Shown here piece after piece: positions 27,524 to 35,744 of a DNA stretch of 64,000 bases. This stretch comes from Streptomyces nodosus (GTDB lineage: Bacteria; Actinomycetota; Actinomycetes; Streptomycetales; Streptomycetaceae). The stretch lies in NCBI RefSeq assembly GCF_008704995.1, contig NZ_CP023747.1, forward strand, positions 4,619,501-4,683,500, written 5' to 3'. Below the pieces are notes generated by a model. The model made no database searches. It was not told the origin of the DNA and worked only from the letters and a program-made list of their open reading frames with translations. Every line of letters starts with the position of its first letter. The first letter of the stretch is position 1. Made by a program: the position numbers and the translations under genes.

Positions 27524-27690
27524 ACGGCCTCCTCGGCGGGCAGGAGGCCGTCGGACGTCCAGGGCGGTGCTGATCCACGGGGCATGTCGCCACCCTCCGG
27601 GGAGGGCCGGGACCGGGTCAATGTGATCTTCGACGACCCTCGGAGCCCCGGGCGACGATGAGTTGTGCCCGGCGGGAGGGTCCCCAGAGC

Positions 27691-28047
27691 ATGGATGCCG
27701 GGACACCACCTGCCGTGCTCGTGCTCACCGGTCTCGTCACACGGGACCAGGTGCCAGGGCTGTGCGACGACGTGCGGGCACGCCTCGGGGCCACCGGGGC
27801 CGGAGTGGTGGTGTGCGACGTCGGCGGGCTGGGACCGCCGGGACTCGGCACGGTCGACCTGCTGGCGCGGCTCCAGCTCGCCGCCCGGCGGGCCGGGGGC
27901 CGGATACGGCTGCGGGACCCGGCCCCCTCCCTGTGTGCGCTACTAGGTCTGGTCGGTCTGTCCTTCGAGCTGGAGGGGCAGGTCGAACAGCGGGAACCAG
28001 CGCCGGATGTCGAGGAAGCAGTGGAACCCGGTGATCCGGCCCCCTGA
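27691..28047 (+). CDS. STAS-domain protein
   Basis: A 118-residue protein resembling anti-sigma-factor antagonists. The STAS core runs from VLVLTGLVTRDQVPGL to about LVGLSFELEG, with VVVCDVGGLGPPGLGTVDLL at the usual helix-1 position; the phosphorylatable Ser is not evident (Pro-Gly-Leu instead of a DSSG-type motif). The last 25 residues are acidic and Pro-rich. The final 105 bases overlap the end of the convergent ECF sigma gene, so the C-terminal tail may exist only as a read-through of that gene's antisense strand. ATG 27691 has GGAGGG ten bases upstream. Confidence 0.65.
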   Translation: MDAGTPPAVLVLTGLVTRDQVPGLCDDVRARLGATGAGVVVCDVGGLGPPGLGTVDLLARLQLAARRAGGRIRLRDPAPSLCALLGLVGLSFELEGQVEQREPAPDVEEAVEPGDPAP

Positions 28048-28947
28048 TATCTCCAGGGTCTGGAGCGCCCAGGCCGTGAAGCCGCCGCTGTCCGGGTCCG
28101 GCTTGTACTGGGCGAAGCCCGGCAGGCCGTTGACCCGGACCGGCACCAGCCGTGAGCCCGCGCAGGCGGAGCCGAGCGTGGTCATGAAACCGGTGATGTC
28201 CGAGGAACCGCGCAGCCACAGATCGAACGGCGGCATCGTCATCACCGCGTCCTCGTGCAGCAGGGCCGTCAACGCCGCCATGTCGTACGCCTCGAAGGCC
28301 GCCACATAGCGCTCGAGCAGCGCCTGCTGCTCCTGGTCCAGGGGATCCAGGACGGCGGCGTCGGCACCCCGCGCGCTTCGCTCGGCCAGGGTCGCGCGGG
28401 CCCGTTGCAGCGCGCTGTTGACCGAGGCGACCGAGGTGCCGAGCAGCTCGGCGACCTCGCTCGCCCGCCAGGCCAGCACCTCGCGCAGGATGAGCACCGC
28501 GCGCTGCCGGGGCGGCAGCTGCTGCAGGGCGGCCACGAAGGCGAGCCGCACCGACTCCTTCGCCACCGCGGCCTGCTCCGGGTCGTCCGCCGCAGGCAGC
28601 ACCCGGGCGTCGGGCACCGGCTCCAGCCAGGTGGTGTCGGGCCGGGGGGAGAGAACGGCGCGGGCCAGCGGGGTGGAGTCGGTGAGGTCCATCGGGCGGG
28701 CCCGTCTGCCGCCCGCGCCCAGCATGTCCAGACAGACGTTGGTCGCGATCCGGTACAGCCAGGAGCGGAGCGAGGAGCGGCCCTCGAACTTCTCGAAGCT
28801 CCGCCAGGCGCGCACCAGGGTGTCCTGCACCGCGTCCTCGGCCTCGAAGGAGGACCCCAGCATCCGGTAGCAGTACCCCGTCAGCTCCACCCGGTGCTGC
28901 TCCAGCCGGGCGTCGAGGCCGTCCCGTGTGGTCGTGCCGTCACTCAT
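27943..28947 (-). CDS. ECF sigma factor with C-terminal SnoaL-like domain
   Basis: A 334-residue sigma factor of the group with a fused SnoaL-like domain (TIGR02960 type). Region 2 is seen in YRMLGSSFEAEDAVQDTLVRAWRSF and LRSWLYRIATNVCLD; region 4 in LQQLPPRQRAVLILREVLAWRASEVAELL. From about residue 205 the SnoaL-like domain follows (AFEAYDMAALTALLHEDAVMTMPPF), which in this group stands in for an anti-sigma factor and adjusts activity. No anti-sigma gene is adjacent. The 3' end overlaps the STAS gene tail to tail. Confidence 0.9.
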   Translation of the reverse strand: MSDGTTTRDGLDARLEQHRVELTGYCYRMLGSSFEAEDAVQDTLVRAWRSFEKFEGRSSLRSWLYRIATNVCLDMLGAGGRRARPMDLTDSTPLARAVLSPRPDTTWLEPVPDARVLPAADDPEQAAVAKESVRLAFVAALQQLPPRQRAVLILREVLAWRASEVAELLGTSVASVNSALQRARATLAERSARGADAAVLDPLDQEQQALLERYVAAFEAYDMAALTALLHEDAVMTMPPFDLWLRGSSDITGFMTTLGSACAGSRLVPVRVNGLPGFAQYKPDPDSGGFTAWALQTLEISGGRITGFHCFLDIRRWFPLFDLPLQLEGQTDQT

Positions 28948-29043
28948 GGTCCCTCACCCCGTGGCCGTTCTCCTCGCGCGAGTGCGCCCAGTACCACGCA
29001 AGCTAGCCCAGACCACTGACAATGCCCCAGGACCGGGGAGAAG

Positions 29044-29089
29044 AAGCAGGTCGGCGGCGGTCCCGAAGGACCGCCGCCGACCTGCTTCG
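29044..29089. terminator. strong terminator after the MFS gene
   Basis: A 21-bp perfect hairpin with a CGAA tetraloop, starting 12 bp beyond the MFS stop on the minus strand. It isolates the MFS unit from the ECF sigma gene that follows in the same direction. Confidence 0.8.
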
Positions 29090-29101
29090 AACGAAAGCCC
29101 C

Positions 29102-30400
29102 CTAGGCGGACCGCACGGCCACCGCCGCCCGGGCCGCCCGCGAGCCGAAGACGGTGATGGTCACCACACCGAGCACCGCCAGCACACCGATGGCCACCGT
29201 CCCGGACCAGCCGCCCGAGTGGAAGGCCGCCGCGCCGAGGGCGCTGCCCACGCTGGAGCCGATGTAGTACGCCGACTGGTAGAGCGCGGCGGCCTGGGCG
29301 CGGCCCCGCTTCGCCGTGTGGCTGACCGCCGAGGAGGCCACCGCGTGGCCCGCGAAGAAGCCCGCCGTGATCAGCACCAGACCGGCCAGCACCAGCATCA
29401 GGGAGGATGCCAGGGACAGCGCCAGACCCGTGGTCGTGGTGCCGGCCGCCAGATAGAGCGCCCCGCGGCGGCCCAGCCGGCCCACCAGCCGGCCCGCGGT
29501 CGACGCCGACACCGTGCCCACCAGATACACCAGGAAGATCGAGCCGATGATGCCCTGCGGCAGCCCGAACGGTTCCTCCGTCAGCCGGTAGCCGATCACC
29601 GTGTAGACGCCGCCGAAGACGGTCATGAACAGCGCGCCGATCGCATACAGCCGGCACAGCAGCGGGTCGGAGAGATGGTCGCGGACCGTGCGGGCCAGGA
29701 CCCGCGGACGCAGCGAGCCGGGGGTGAAGTGCCGCGGCGCCGGGAGCAGCAGACGGAAGGCGACGGCGCAGCCGACCGCGACCACGCCGATCGTGCCGAC
29801 GGAGACCCGCCAGCCCCACTCCTGCGCGACCCAGCCGGTGATGATCCGGCCGCTCATCCCGCCCACGCTGTTGCCCGCCACGAACAGTCCGATCGCCGTG
29901 ATCAGGGCCTTCGGGCGGACCTCCTCGGCCAGATAGGCGGTCGCGGAGGCCGGCAGCCCGGCCAGGGCCGCGCCCTGCACGGCCCTGAGCGCGATCAGTG
30001 CGCCCATCGACGGGGCGAAGGGCACCAGCAGACCGACCGCCACCGCGACCGCCAGGGACGCGGTCATCACCGTGCGCCGTCCGAACCGCTCGGAGAGGGC
30101 GCTCATGGGGAGGACGAACAGGGCCAGCCCACCGGTGGCGGCCGACACGGTCCAGCTGGCCGCGCTGGCGGACGCCCCGAAGTCGCGGGAGACGAGCGGC
30201 AGCAGGGCCTGGGTGGAGTAGAGGAGGGCGAAGGTGGCCACTCCCGCGAGGAAGAGGGCGAGGCTCATCCGGCGGTAGCCGGGGCCGCCCGGGGTCAGCC
30301 GGGAGTCGGCGGCGGGGCCGCCCGGAGCGGGAGGGGAGTCGGTGGCGGTGACGGCGTCGGCGTCCACGGTGGTGGACGCCCCGGTATCAACGGCAGGCAT
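29102..30400 (-). CDS. MFS transporter, YnfM type
   Basis: A 432-residue twelve-segment transporter of the major facilitator superfamily. After a Pro/Ala-rich N-terminal 45 residues the first segment is LALFLAGVATFALLYSTQALLPL; the conserved loop between segments 2 and 3 is LSERFGRRTVM and segment 4 carries RAVQGAALAGLPA. The divergent LysR gene makes the pair look like E. coli ynfM/ynfL, where the regulator sits head to head with the exporter. Substrate cannot be read from the sequence; drug or metabolite efflux is likely. Confidence 0.88.
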   Translation of the reverse strand: MPAVDTGASTTVDADAVTATDSPPAPGGPAADSRLTPGGPGYRRMSLALFLAGVATFALLYSTQALLPLVSRDFGASASAASWTVSAATGGLALFVLPMSALSERFGRRTVMTASLAVAVAVGLLVPFAPSMGALIALRAVQGAALAGLPASATAYLAEEVRPKALITAIGLFVAGNSVGGMSGRIITGWVAQEWGWRVSVGTIGVVAVGCAVAFRLLLPAPRHFTPGSLRPRVLARTVRDHLSDPLLCRLYAIGALFMTVFGGVYTVIGYRLTEEPFGLPQGIIGSIFLVYLVGTVSASTAGRLVGRLGRRGALYLAAGTTTTGLALSLASSLMLVLAGLVLITAGFFAGHAVASSAVSHTAKRGRAQAAALYQSAYYIGSSVGSALGAAAFHSGGWSGTVAIGVLAVLGVVTITVFGSRAARAAVAVRSA

Positions 30401-30462
30401 GCTTCGAACGTACGGAGCGGACGTTCATCCGTCCAATGCACAGAAACCCCATAATCGTTCCC

Positions 30463-31425
30463 ATGGTGCATCAGCAGAGGTCAGTGAGCAGGCTGTCACG
30501 CAACGGTGACACACGTGACGGAGACGACATCGTGGCGTTGCTCGCGCCGCGCCTGGCGTACTTCGCGGGAGTCGCCCGTACCGAGCACGTCACCCGTGCC
30601 GCGCGGGAGATGCAGGTCCCGCAGTCCACCCTGTCCCGCGCGCTGGTCCGGCTCGAACAGGACCTGGGCGTCGAGCTGTTCGCCCGCCGCGGCCGCACGG
30701 TCGCGCTCACCCCCGCCGGCCGGACGTTCCTCGCCTCCGTCGAGCGTGCCCTCGCGGAGGTCGAGCGGGCCGCCGACGAGGTGCGCGCCGACGCCGACCC
30801 GGCCACCGGCAAGGTCGCCTTCGGCTTTCTGCACACCATGGGTGCCGAGACGGTGCCCGGCCTCATCCACGCCTTCCGCGCCGACCATCCCCGCGTCCGC
30901 TTCAGCCTGGTCCAGAACTACGGCGAGGCGATGCTCGAGAAGCTGCGGGCGGGGGAACTCGACCTGTGTCTGACCTCCCCGGTGCCCGACGCCCCCGATC
31001 TGGTCGCCCGCCGGCTGGACGAGCAGAAGCTGCGGCTGGTCGTCCCCGCCGACCACCGGCTGGCGGGCCGTCGGCGCATCCGTCTCGCCGAGGCCGCCGA
31101 GGAGGGCTTTGTGACCCTCGAAGCCGGCTACGGACTGCGCCGCATCACCGACGACCTGTGTCGGGAGGCCGGGTTCACCCCGCGGGTCGCCTTCGAGGGC
31201 GAGGAGGCCGAGACCCTGCGGGGTCTGGTCGCGGCGGGCCTCGGCGTCGCCCTGCTGCCCCCGCCCGCCGTCGCCCGTCCCGGGGTCGTCGAACTGGCGG
31301 TCACCGCGCCACGGGCGGTGCGGGAGATCGGCGTCGCCTGGCTGGAGGGGCATGTCGACACCCCGCCGGTGGCCGCCTTCAAGAAGTTCCTGCTGTCCAG
31401 GAGGGGAAGCCTGCTGCCGGACTGA
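30463..31425 (+). CDS. LysR-family regulator, divergent from the MFS gene
   Basis: A 320-residue regulator. The winged helix-turn-helix lies near residues 32-80 (LAYFAGVARTEHVTRAA, then QSTLSRALVRLEQDLG), followed by a LysR substrate domain with GFLHTMGAETVPGLIHAFRADHP. Starts at 30436 and 30463 are both open; 30463 is nearer the usual N-terminal length. Only about 60 bp separates it from the MFS start, so it most likely controls that promoter and its own (family rule). Confidence 0.88.
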   Translation: MVHQQRSVSRLSRNGDTRDGDDIVALLAPRLAYFAGVARTEHVTRAAREMQVPQSTLSRALVRLEQDLGVELFARRGRTVALTPAGRTFLASVERALAEVERAADEVRADADPATGKVAFGFLHTMGAETVPGLIHAFRADHPRVRFSLVQNYGEAMLEKLRAGELDLCLTSPVPDAPDLVARRLDEQKLRLVVPADHRLAGRRRIRLAEAAEEGFVTLEAGYGLRRITDDLCREAGFTPRVAFEGEEAETLRGLVAAGLGVALLPPPAVARPGVVELAVTAPRAVREIGVAWLEGHVDTPPVAAFKKFLLSRRGSLLPD

Positions 31426-31449
31426 GGGCACGCCCCGCCGGGGCGCCCC

Positions 31450-32211
31450 TCATCTGCGCAGCGTCTTCCCGAACCCCGCCGCCAGCGGCATCCGCAGCCC
31501 CAGTGGCGGCGGGGCGGCCAGCGCGTCCTGCACCGGGCGGGAGAAGGCCCGTCCGAACAGGGCACCCATCACGAAGTCCTCGGCCAGCGCGTGCACTTCG
31601 GAGCGGTATTGGTGCAAACCGTGGCCGTCGGAGTGCACTTCGAAGCGGCAGATGTCGCGGTTCGCCTTCTTCGCGCGCGCCGCCAGCCGGAACGACAGCT
31701 CCGGGTCGGTGCGTTCGTCATTGGTGCCGTGCACGATCAGCACCCGTCGTCCGCCGAGCTGCCGCACCGGTTCGGGGGAGACCGCCATGTCCTCCTCCGG
31801 GAGCCAAGGGGCGAGCGCCAGAACCGAGTTGACGGCGCTGTGCCCGGCCGCACGGAGCGCGGCCCGGCCGCCCATGCTCCGGCCGACGAGGCAGACCGGC
31901 ACATCTCCGTAGCGTCGTACGACCTCGTCGGCGGCCCAGTCGGCGTCCTGCGACAGATGTGCCTCGCTGCCGTTCCAGCCCCGGTAGCGGTAGTGCACCA
32001 CATGGACGACCAGGCCCTCGCCCGCTCCCGCGCGCACCAGCCGGCGGCCGAGCGCGCCCACCGAGGCGGCGGCCGTGAGCGGGAACGGTCTGCGGGCGGA
32101 GACCTCGTCGCCGTCGGGCAGCAGCAGTACCACGCCGCTCACCGCCGTCGGCACCGGACCGAGCGCCCTCCCCAGCCGGGCCGTGCGAACCGGCGTCGCT
32201 TGCTGTCCCAT
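31450..32211 (-). CDS. alpha/beta-hydrolase
   Basis: A 253-residue hydrolase of the dienelactone-hydrolase/serine-aminopeptidase type. The nucleophile elbow is GRSMGG near residue 105 after VPVCLV, the acid is probably in HGTNDERTDP, and the base in SDGHGLHQY. There is no signal peptide. Convergent with the LysR gene and divergent from add. Substrate unknown. Confidence 0.82.
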   Translation of the reverse strand: MGQQATPVRTARLGRALGPVPTAVSGVVLLLPDGDEVSARRPFPLTAAASVGALGRRLVRAGAGEGLVVHVVHYRYRGWNGSEAHLSQDADWAADEVVRRYGDVPVCLVGRSMGGRAALRAAGHSAVNSVLALAPWLPEEDMAVSPEPVRQLGGRRVLIVHGTNDERTDPELSFRLAARAKKANRDICRFEVHSDGHGLHQYRSEVHALAEDFVMGALFGRAFSRPVQDALAAPPPLGLRMPLAAGFGKTLRR

Positions 32212-32323
32212 GACAGAACAGTGTCAGAAGCCACGGTGTACGAAACCTGTTCTGCGGGTCACCGTTGGATATCGACGTCCGGTCGTGCACCGGGCTCCGG
32301 GCACGCGGAGCTATGGTGCGCCC

Positions 32324-33475
32324 ATGACGAGCCAGCACCCGAACACCCCGGGCTGGGACCAGATCCGCCGGGCGCCCAAGGTTCTGCTGCACGACCATCT
32401 CGACGGGGGGCTCCGCCCGGGAACCGTCGTCGACCTGGCCCGCGCCTCGGGCCGTTCCCTCCCCGAGACCGACCCGGACAAGCTCGCCCTGTGGTTCCGG
32501 GAGGCCGCCGACTCCGGGTCGCTGGAACGGTATCTGGAGACGTTCTCGCACACCGTCGGGGTGATGCAGACCCGCGAGGCGCTCGTCCGGGTGGCCGCCG
32601 AGTGTGCCGAGGACCTCGCCGAGGACGGGGTCGTCTACGCCGAGGTGCGGTACGCGCCCGAGCAGCATCTGGAGGGCGGGCTCACCCTGGAGGAGGTCGT
32701 GGAGGCCGTCGACGAGGGCTTCCGGCAGGGTGAGCGGCGGGCCGCGGAGGCCGGCCGGCGCATCCGGGTCGGCGCCCTGCTCACCGCGATGCGGCATGCG
32801 GCCCGTGCCCTGGAGATCGCCGAACTCGCCAACCGCTACCGGGACATGGGCGTGGTGGGCTTCGACATCGCCGGTGCCGAGGCGGGCCACCCGCCCACCC
32901 GGCATCTGGACGCCTTCGAGTTCCTGAAGCGCGAGAACAACCACTTCACCATCCACGCCGGGGAGGCCTTCGGTCTGCCGTCCATCTGGCAGGCCCTCCA
33001 GTGGTGCGGCGCCGACCGGCTCGGGCACGGGGTGCGCATCGTCGACGACATCGAGGTCCGCGAGGACGGCTCGGTGAAGCTCGGGCGCCTGGCCTCGTAC
33101 GTGCGGGACAAGCGCGTCCCGTTGGAACTGTGCCCCAGCTCCAATCTTCAGACCGGCGCCGCCGACTCCTATGCCGGCCACCCCGTCGGGCTGCTGCGGC
33201 GACTGCACTTCCGTGTCACGGTGAACACGGACAACCGGCTGATGTCCGGGACCAGCATGAGCCGGGAGTTCGCCCATCTGGTGGCGGCCTTCGGATACAC
33301 GCTCGACGACTTGCAATGGTTCTCGGTCAACGCCATGAAGTCGGCGTTCATCCCTTTCGATGAACGACTGGCGATGATCAACGACGTCGTCAAGCCGGGT
33401 TATGCCGCATTGAAGTCCGAATGGCTGTTCCAGCAGACCGCTTCCACCAGCGGTTCCGCGCAGCCCGAGGACTGA
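32324..33475 (+). CDS. add: adenosine deaminase
   Basis: A 383-residue zinc enzyme that deaminates adenosine and deoxyadenosine to inosine forms. Zinc ligands are in HDHLDG near residue 23, catalytic residues in HAGEAFG, LGHGVRI and VNTDNRLMSG; the last block has NTDN where many adenosine deaminases have NTDD, a pattern of the actinobacterial group. The ATG at 32324 is chosen because the nearby ATG at 32313 runs into a stop. None of the CTACGCGCGTAG operators lies upstream, so it may be expressed independently of the other nucleoside genes. Confidence 0.94.
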   Translation: MTSQHPNTPGWDQIRRAPKVLLHDHLDGGLRPGTVVDLARASGRSLPETDPDKLALWFREAADSGSLERYLETFSHTVGVMQTREALVRVAAECAEDLAEDGVVYAEVRYAPEQHLEGGLTLEEVVEAVDEGFRQGERRAAEAGRRIRVGALLTAMRHAARALEIAELANRYRDMGVVGFDIAGAEAGHPPTRHLDAFEFLKRENNHFTIHAGEAFGLPSIWQALQWCGADRLGHGVRIVDDIEVREDGSVKLGRLASYVRDKRVPLELCPSSNLQTGAADSYAGHPVGLLRRLHFRVTVNTDNRLMSGTSMSREFAHLVAAFGYTLDDLQWFSVNAMKSAFIPFDERLAMINDVVKPGYAALKSEWLFQQTASTSGSAQPED

Positions 33476-33487
33476 CGAGCCCTTGCA

Positions 33488-33522
33488 CGGAACGGCCGCG
33501 AGGCCCCGTTCCGGCCGTTCCG
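33488..33522. terminator. probable terminator after add
   Basis: GGAACGGCC pairs with GGCCGTTCC, and a second pairing CGGAAC/GTTCCG overlaps it, starting 13 bp after the stop. Confidence 0.5.
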
Positions 33523-33605
33523 GGATGTTTGCGGTGCCCCTTTTCGGGTGTCTACGGTTCTGGACCGCGCACCTCCCCGTCACCGGACCCAAGGACGTGT
33601 TCCTC

Positions 33606-33959
33606 ATGAAGCACTCTGCTGCCAAGACCCTCGGTGTCGCCGCTCTCGGTGCCGCCTTCGCCGCCGCGGGCGCGGGTGTCGCGAGCGCCGCCCCCGCATC
33701 CGTGCCGGACGCCGCCGGGCTGCCCACCGTCACCGGGGGGCTGCCGCTGGGCAAGGTCGCCGGGACGCTGCCCGGCGCGGGCGAGGCTCTCGGCCAGGGG
33801 CAGAACGCGCTCGGCCGTGCCGCGGCCGTCGCCCGCCCCCTGGCGCACCGGACCCTCGCCGACGGCCCCGCCGCCCCGGCCGCCGGGCTGCTCGGCGGGC
33901 TGCCGGTCAAGGGCCTGCCCGCACAGGGCCTGCCGGTGAACGGGATCCCGCTGGCCTGA
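33606..33959 (+). CDS. small secreted protein
   Basis: A 117-residue exported protein with a clear signal peptide ending ASA/APAS near residue 28. The mature part is low complexity: repeats of G-L-P (GLPVKGLPAQGLPVNGIP at the end) and Ala-rich helices. A related gene lies at 40828. Proteins of this type are common in Streptomyces and often carry misleading names in databases; no function is seen here. Confidence 0.7.
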   Translation: MKHSAAKTLGVAALGAAFAAAGAGVASAAPASVPDAAGLPTVTGGLPLGKVAGTLPGAGEALGQGQNALGRAAAVARPLAHRTLADGPAAPAAGLLGGLPVKGLPAQGLPVNGIPLA

Positions 33960-33971
33960 GACGCCTGTCCG

Positions 33972-34018
33972 TACGACGTCGAGGGGCGCCCCGGATCGGG
34001 GCGCCCCTCGACGTCGTA
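33972..34018. terminator. strong bidirectional terminator
   Basis: A 21-bp perfect hairpin (left arm from 33972, loop GGATC) between the small secreted protein gene and the convergent PspC gene. Confidence 0.8.
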
Positions 34019-34082
34019 GTGCGGTCGTGCTCCGCTGTCCGGGGGTGTCTCCCGGCCGTCGGCGGTGCGGCACCGGCCGCCG

Positions 34083-34289
34083 TCACCAGCCCGAACGCGC
34101 ATCCATCCGGTCCTCCGAGGGGAACAGGATCCACAGCGCGATGTAGAGCAGGAACTGCGGGCCGGGCAGCAGACAGGACAGCACGAAGAGCACGCGCATC
34201 GTGGTCGCGGAGGTGCCGAAGCGCCGTGCCAGCGCTGCGCACACTCCGCCGATCATCCGTCCGTGGGTGGGGCGGGCAAGGCCGGTCAT
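34083..34289 (-). CDS. PspC-domain membrane protein
   Basis: A 68-residue protein that is a single PspC domain: GRMIGGVCAALARRFG followed by a membrane segment (MRVLFVLSCLLPGPQFLLYIALWILFP, residues about 32-58). Such proteins sense or respond to envelope stress in other bacteria. The ATG at 34289 has an AAGGAGTTCCG ribosome site. It is a single-gene unit. Confidence 0.85.
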   Translation of the reverse strand: MTGLARPTHGRMIGGVCAALARRFGTSATTMRVLFVLSCLLPGPQFLLYIALWILFPSEDRMDARSGW

Positions 34290-34470
34290 CGGAACTCCTT
34301 CGCGAGCCGTGGCGGTGAGCGGGTCCCGGCGGTCGCCGGGACGTCCGGTCGGTGGCGTCCAGGTCCTCGACGGCCTCGGTGGCCCGGCGGTGCGGGCGCT
34401 CGTCGTGGCAGAGGACCTGGCGCTCCCGATGTGTTCCACGCTACGGGGACGAAGCAGGTGAAGCCTCGCT
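34290..34470. other. 181-bp gap upstream of the PspC gene
   Basis: I see no gene here. It holds the promoter region of the PspC gene and the tail of the VanZ unit on the minus strand; short GC-rich inverted repeats are present but none is convincing. Confidence 0.5.
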
Positions 34471-35022
34471 CTAAGGAGCCATTCCGACCCTGGGAATCGT
34501 CGGGGTCCGCCCCTGAGACGGCTCGTCCCGGGGGAGGGCGGCCCGCCGCCGGCACTCGGCCCTGCGGCGGATCCTGACCCGGGCCGCGGGGACGACCAGC
34601 AGATGGGCCAGCGCCACCCCGACCGTGCCGAGCAGGATCGAGTCGATGTCCACGACCTGACCGGGCACCCCGGTCTGCAGCAGTTCGACGGCCAGCGCGA
34701 TCAGGGTGCCCGCGGCGACCGTACGGGCCAGCGAGGCGAGCGGGGAGACGACGAGCCGGCCGCCCGCCAGGGGCAGCAGCACCCCGAGCGGCGCGAGCAG
34801 CGCGAGCCCCTTCCCGATCCGCCGGGCGGCCTCCGGCCAGCCCAGGGCGAGATCGGCTCTGATACCGGCGAGGGGATGCAGATTGGCGGGCCTCACCCAG
34901 GGCACGTCCAGCGGGCGCAGCGTGATCCAGGCGACGAGCGCGAGGTGTGCGACGAGGAGGACACCCCCTGCCACCCGGACGCGGAACGCGGCGCTGCCGC
35001 CGTTTGAGCCTTGACGCTGCAC
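34471..35022 (-). CDS. VanZ-family membrane protein
   Basis: A 183-residue protein of the VanZ family, with four or five membrane segments (the first LLVAHLALVAWITLRPL) and the family blocks RPANLHPL, LLAPLGVLLPLA and VELLQTGVPGQVVDIDSILLGTVGVALA. The long Arg-rich C-terminal tail is unusual. The start is uncertain: GTG 35022 follows a GGGGGG run closely, and a longer frame opens upstream. Role in envelope maintenance is inferred from the family only. Confidence 0.75.
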   Translation of the reverse strand: MQRQGSNGGSAAFRVRVAGGVLLVAHLALVAWITLRPLDVPWVRPANLHPLAGIRADLALGWPEAARRIGKGLALLAPLGVLLPLAGGRLVVSPLASLARTVAAGTLIALAVELLQTGVPGQVVDIDSILLGTVGVALAHLLVVPAARVRIRRRAECRRRAALPRDEPSQGRTPTIPRVGMAP

Positions 35023-35132
35023 GCCCCCCAAGACGCGGGCTCCGGCGGGATCGGTTCCGGAAGGCACCGCCGCAGATGAGTGGCCAAACACACGTACGGA
35101 CCTTCGGGGGCCGGCGACCGGACGGTCCCGGC

Positions 35133-35744
35133 TCAGGGTCCGGTCACCTCGTGCGAGGGCGGGGGCACCGCGCCCGGCCGGGACCGTACCTCGTCGGTGC
35201 ATTCATAGCGGCGCGGCGGCTGCCGGTCCGGGCCGCCGAGCAGCACGGTCCCGTCGTCGGCGGTGGTCGCCTCCGAGTCGGCGAAGGTGCAGACGATCTG
35301 CGCGAGGGCGAACGAGGTGAGGTCCTGCACCGGGGTGCTCAGCCGGAAGGTGTCCTCCGGGTCCGTGCCGTACGGCCCGCTCACCCGGATGTCGGCGGCC
35401 ACGTCCGTCGTATAGCCCGCCTGCCGCTCCGTGGCGGGCGTCATGGCGAGCTGGTCGACCAGCCCCTGTGCCACCAGCACCCGCCGTTTCACTTCCGCCG
35501 TGCCGTCGGGTATGCGCATCGAACGGTCCACGGTGACCAGCTGTGAGGCGCACAGCAGGAAGACCTGGACGGGTATGCCCGGGCCCGCCTGCGGGGACGG
35601 GTGGGTGCCGGACAGCGCGCAGGGCACCCGGGACGGTGCGGGGCCGAAGTCCGTCGGCACCTGGGTGGAACGTATGCCGCAGCCGGTCAGCAGCACGGCC
35701 AGCAGCGGTACGGCCAGCCAGGGGCGTGCGCCACGTGCTCTCAT
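35133..35744 (-). CDS. lipoprotein of the afsQ operon
   Basis: A 203-residue lipoprotein with lipobox LLAVLLTGCG (Cys near residue 21). The mature part has VFLLCASQLVTVDRSMRIPDG and a block resembling GerMN-type domains (LVDQLAMTPATERQAGYTTDV). It overlaps the sensor kinase gene by four bases (ATGA), as the third gene of the afsQ1-afsQ2 operon. In Streptomyces the homologous lipoprotein belongs to the same system and may sense or tune the kinase at the cell surface (inference). Confidence 0.85.
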   Translation of the reverse strand: MRARGARPWLAVPLLAVLLTGCGIRSTQVPTDFGPAPSRVPCALSGTHPSPQAGPGIPVQVFLLCASQLVTVDRSMRIPDGTAEVKRRVLVAQGLVDQLAMTPATERQAGYTTDVAADIRVSGPYGTDPEDTFRLSTPVQDLTSFALAQIVCTFADSEATTADDGTVLLGGPDRQPPRRYECTDEVRSRPGAVPPPSHEVTGP

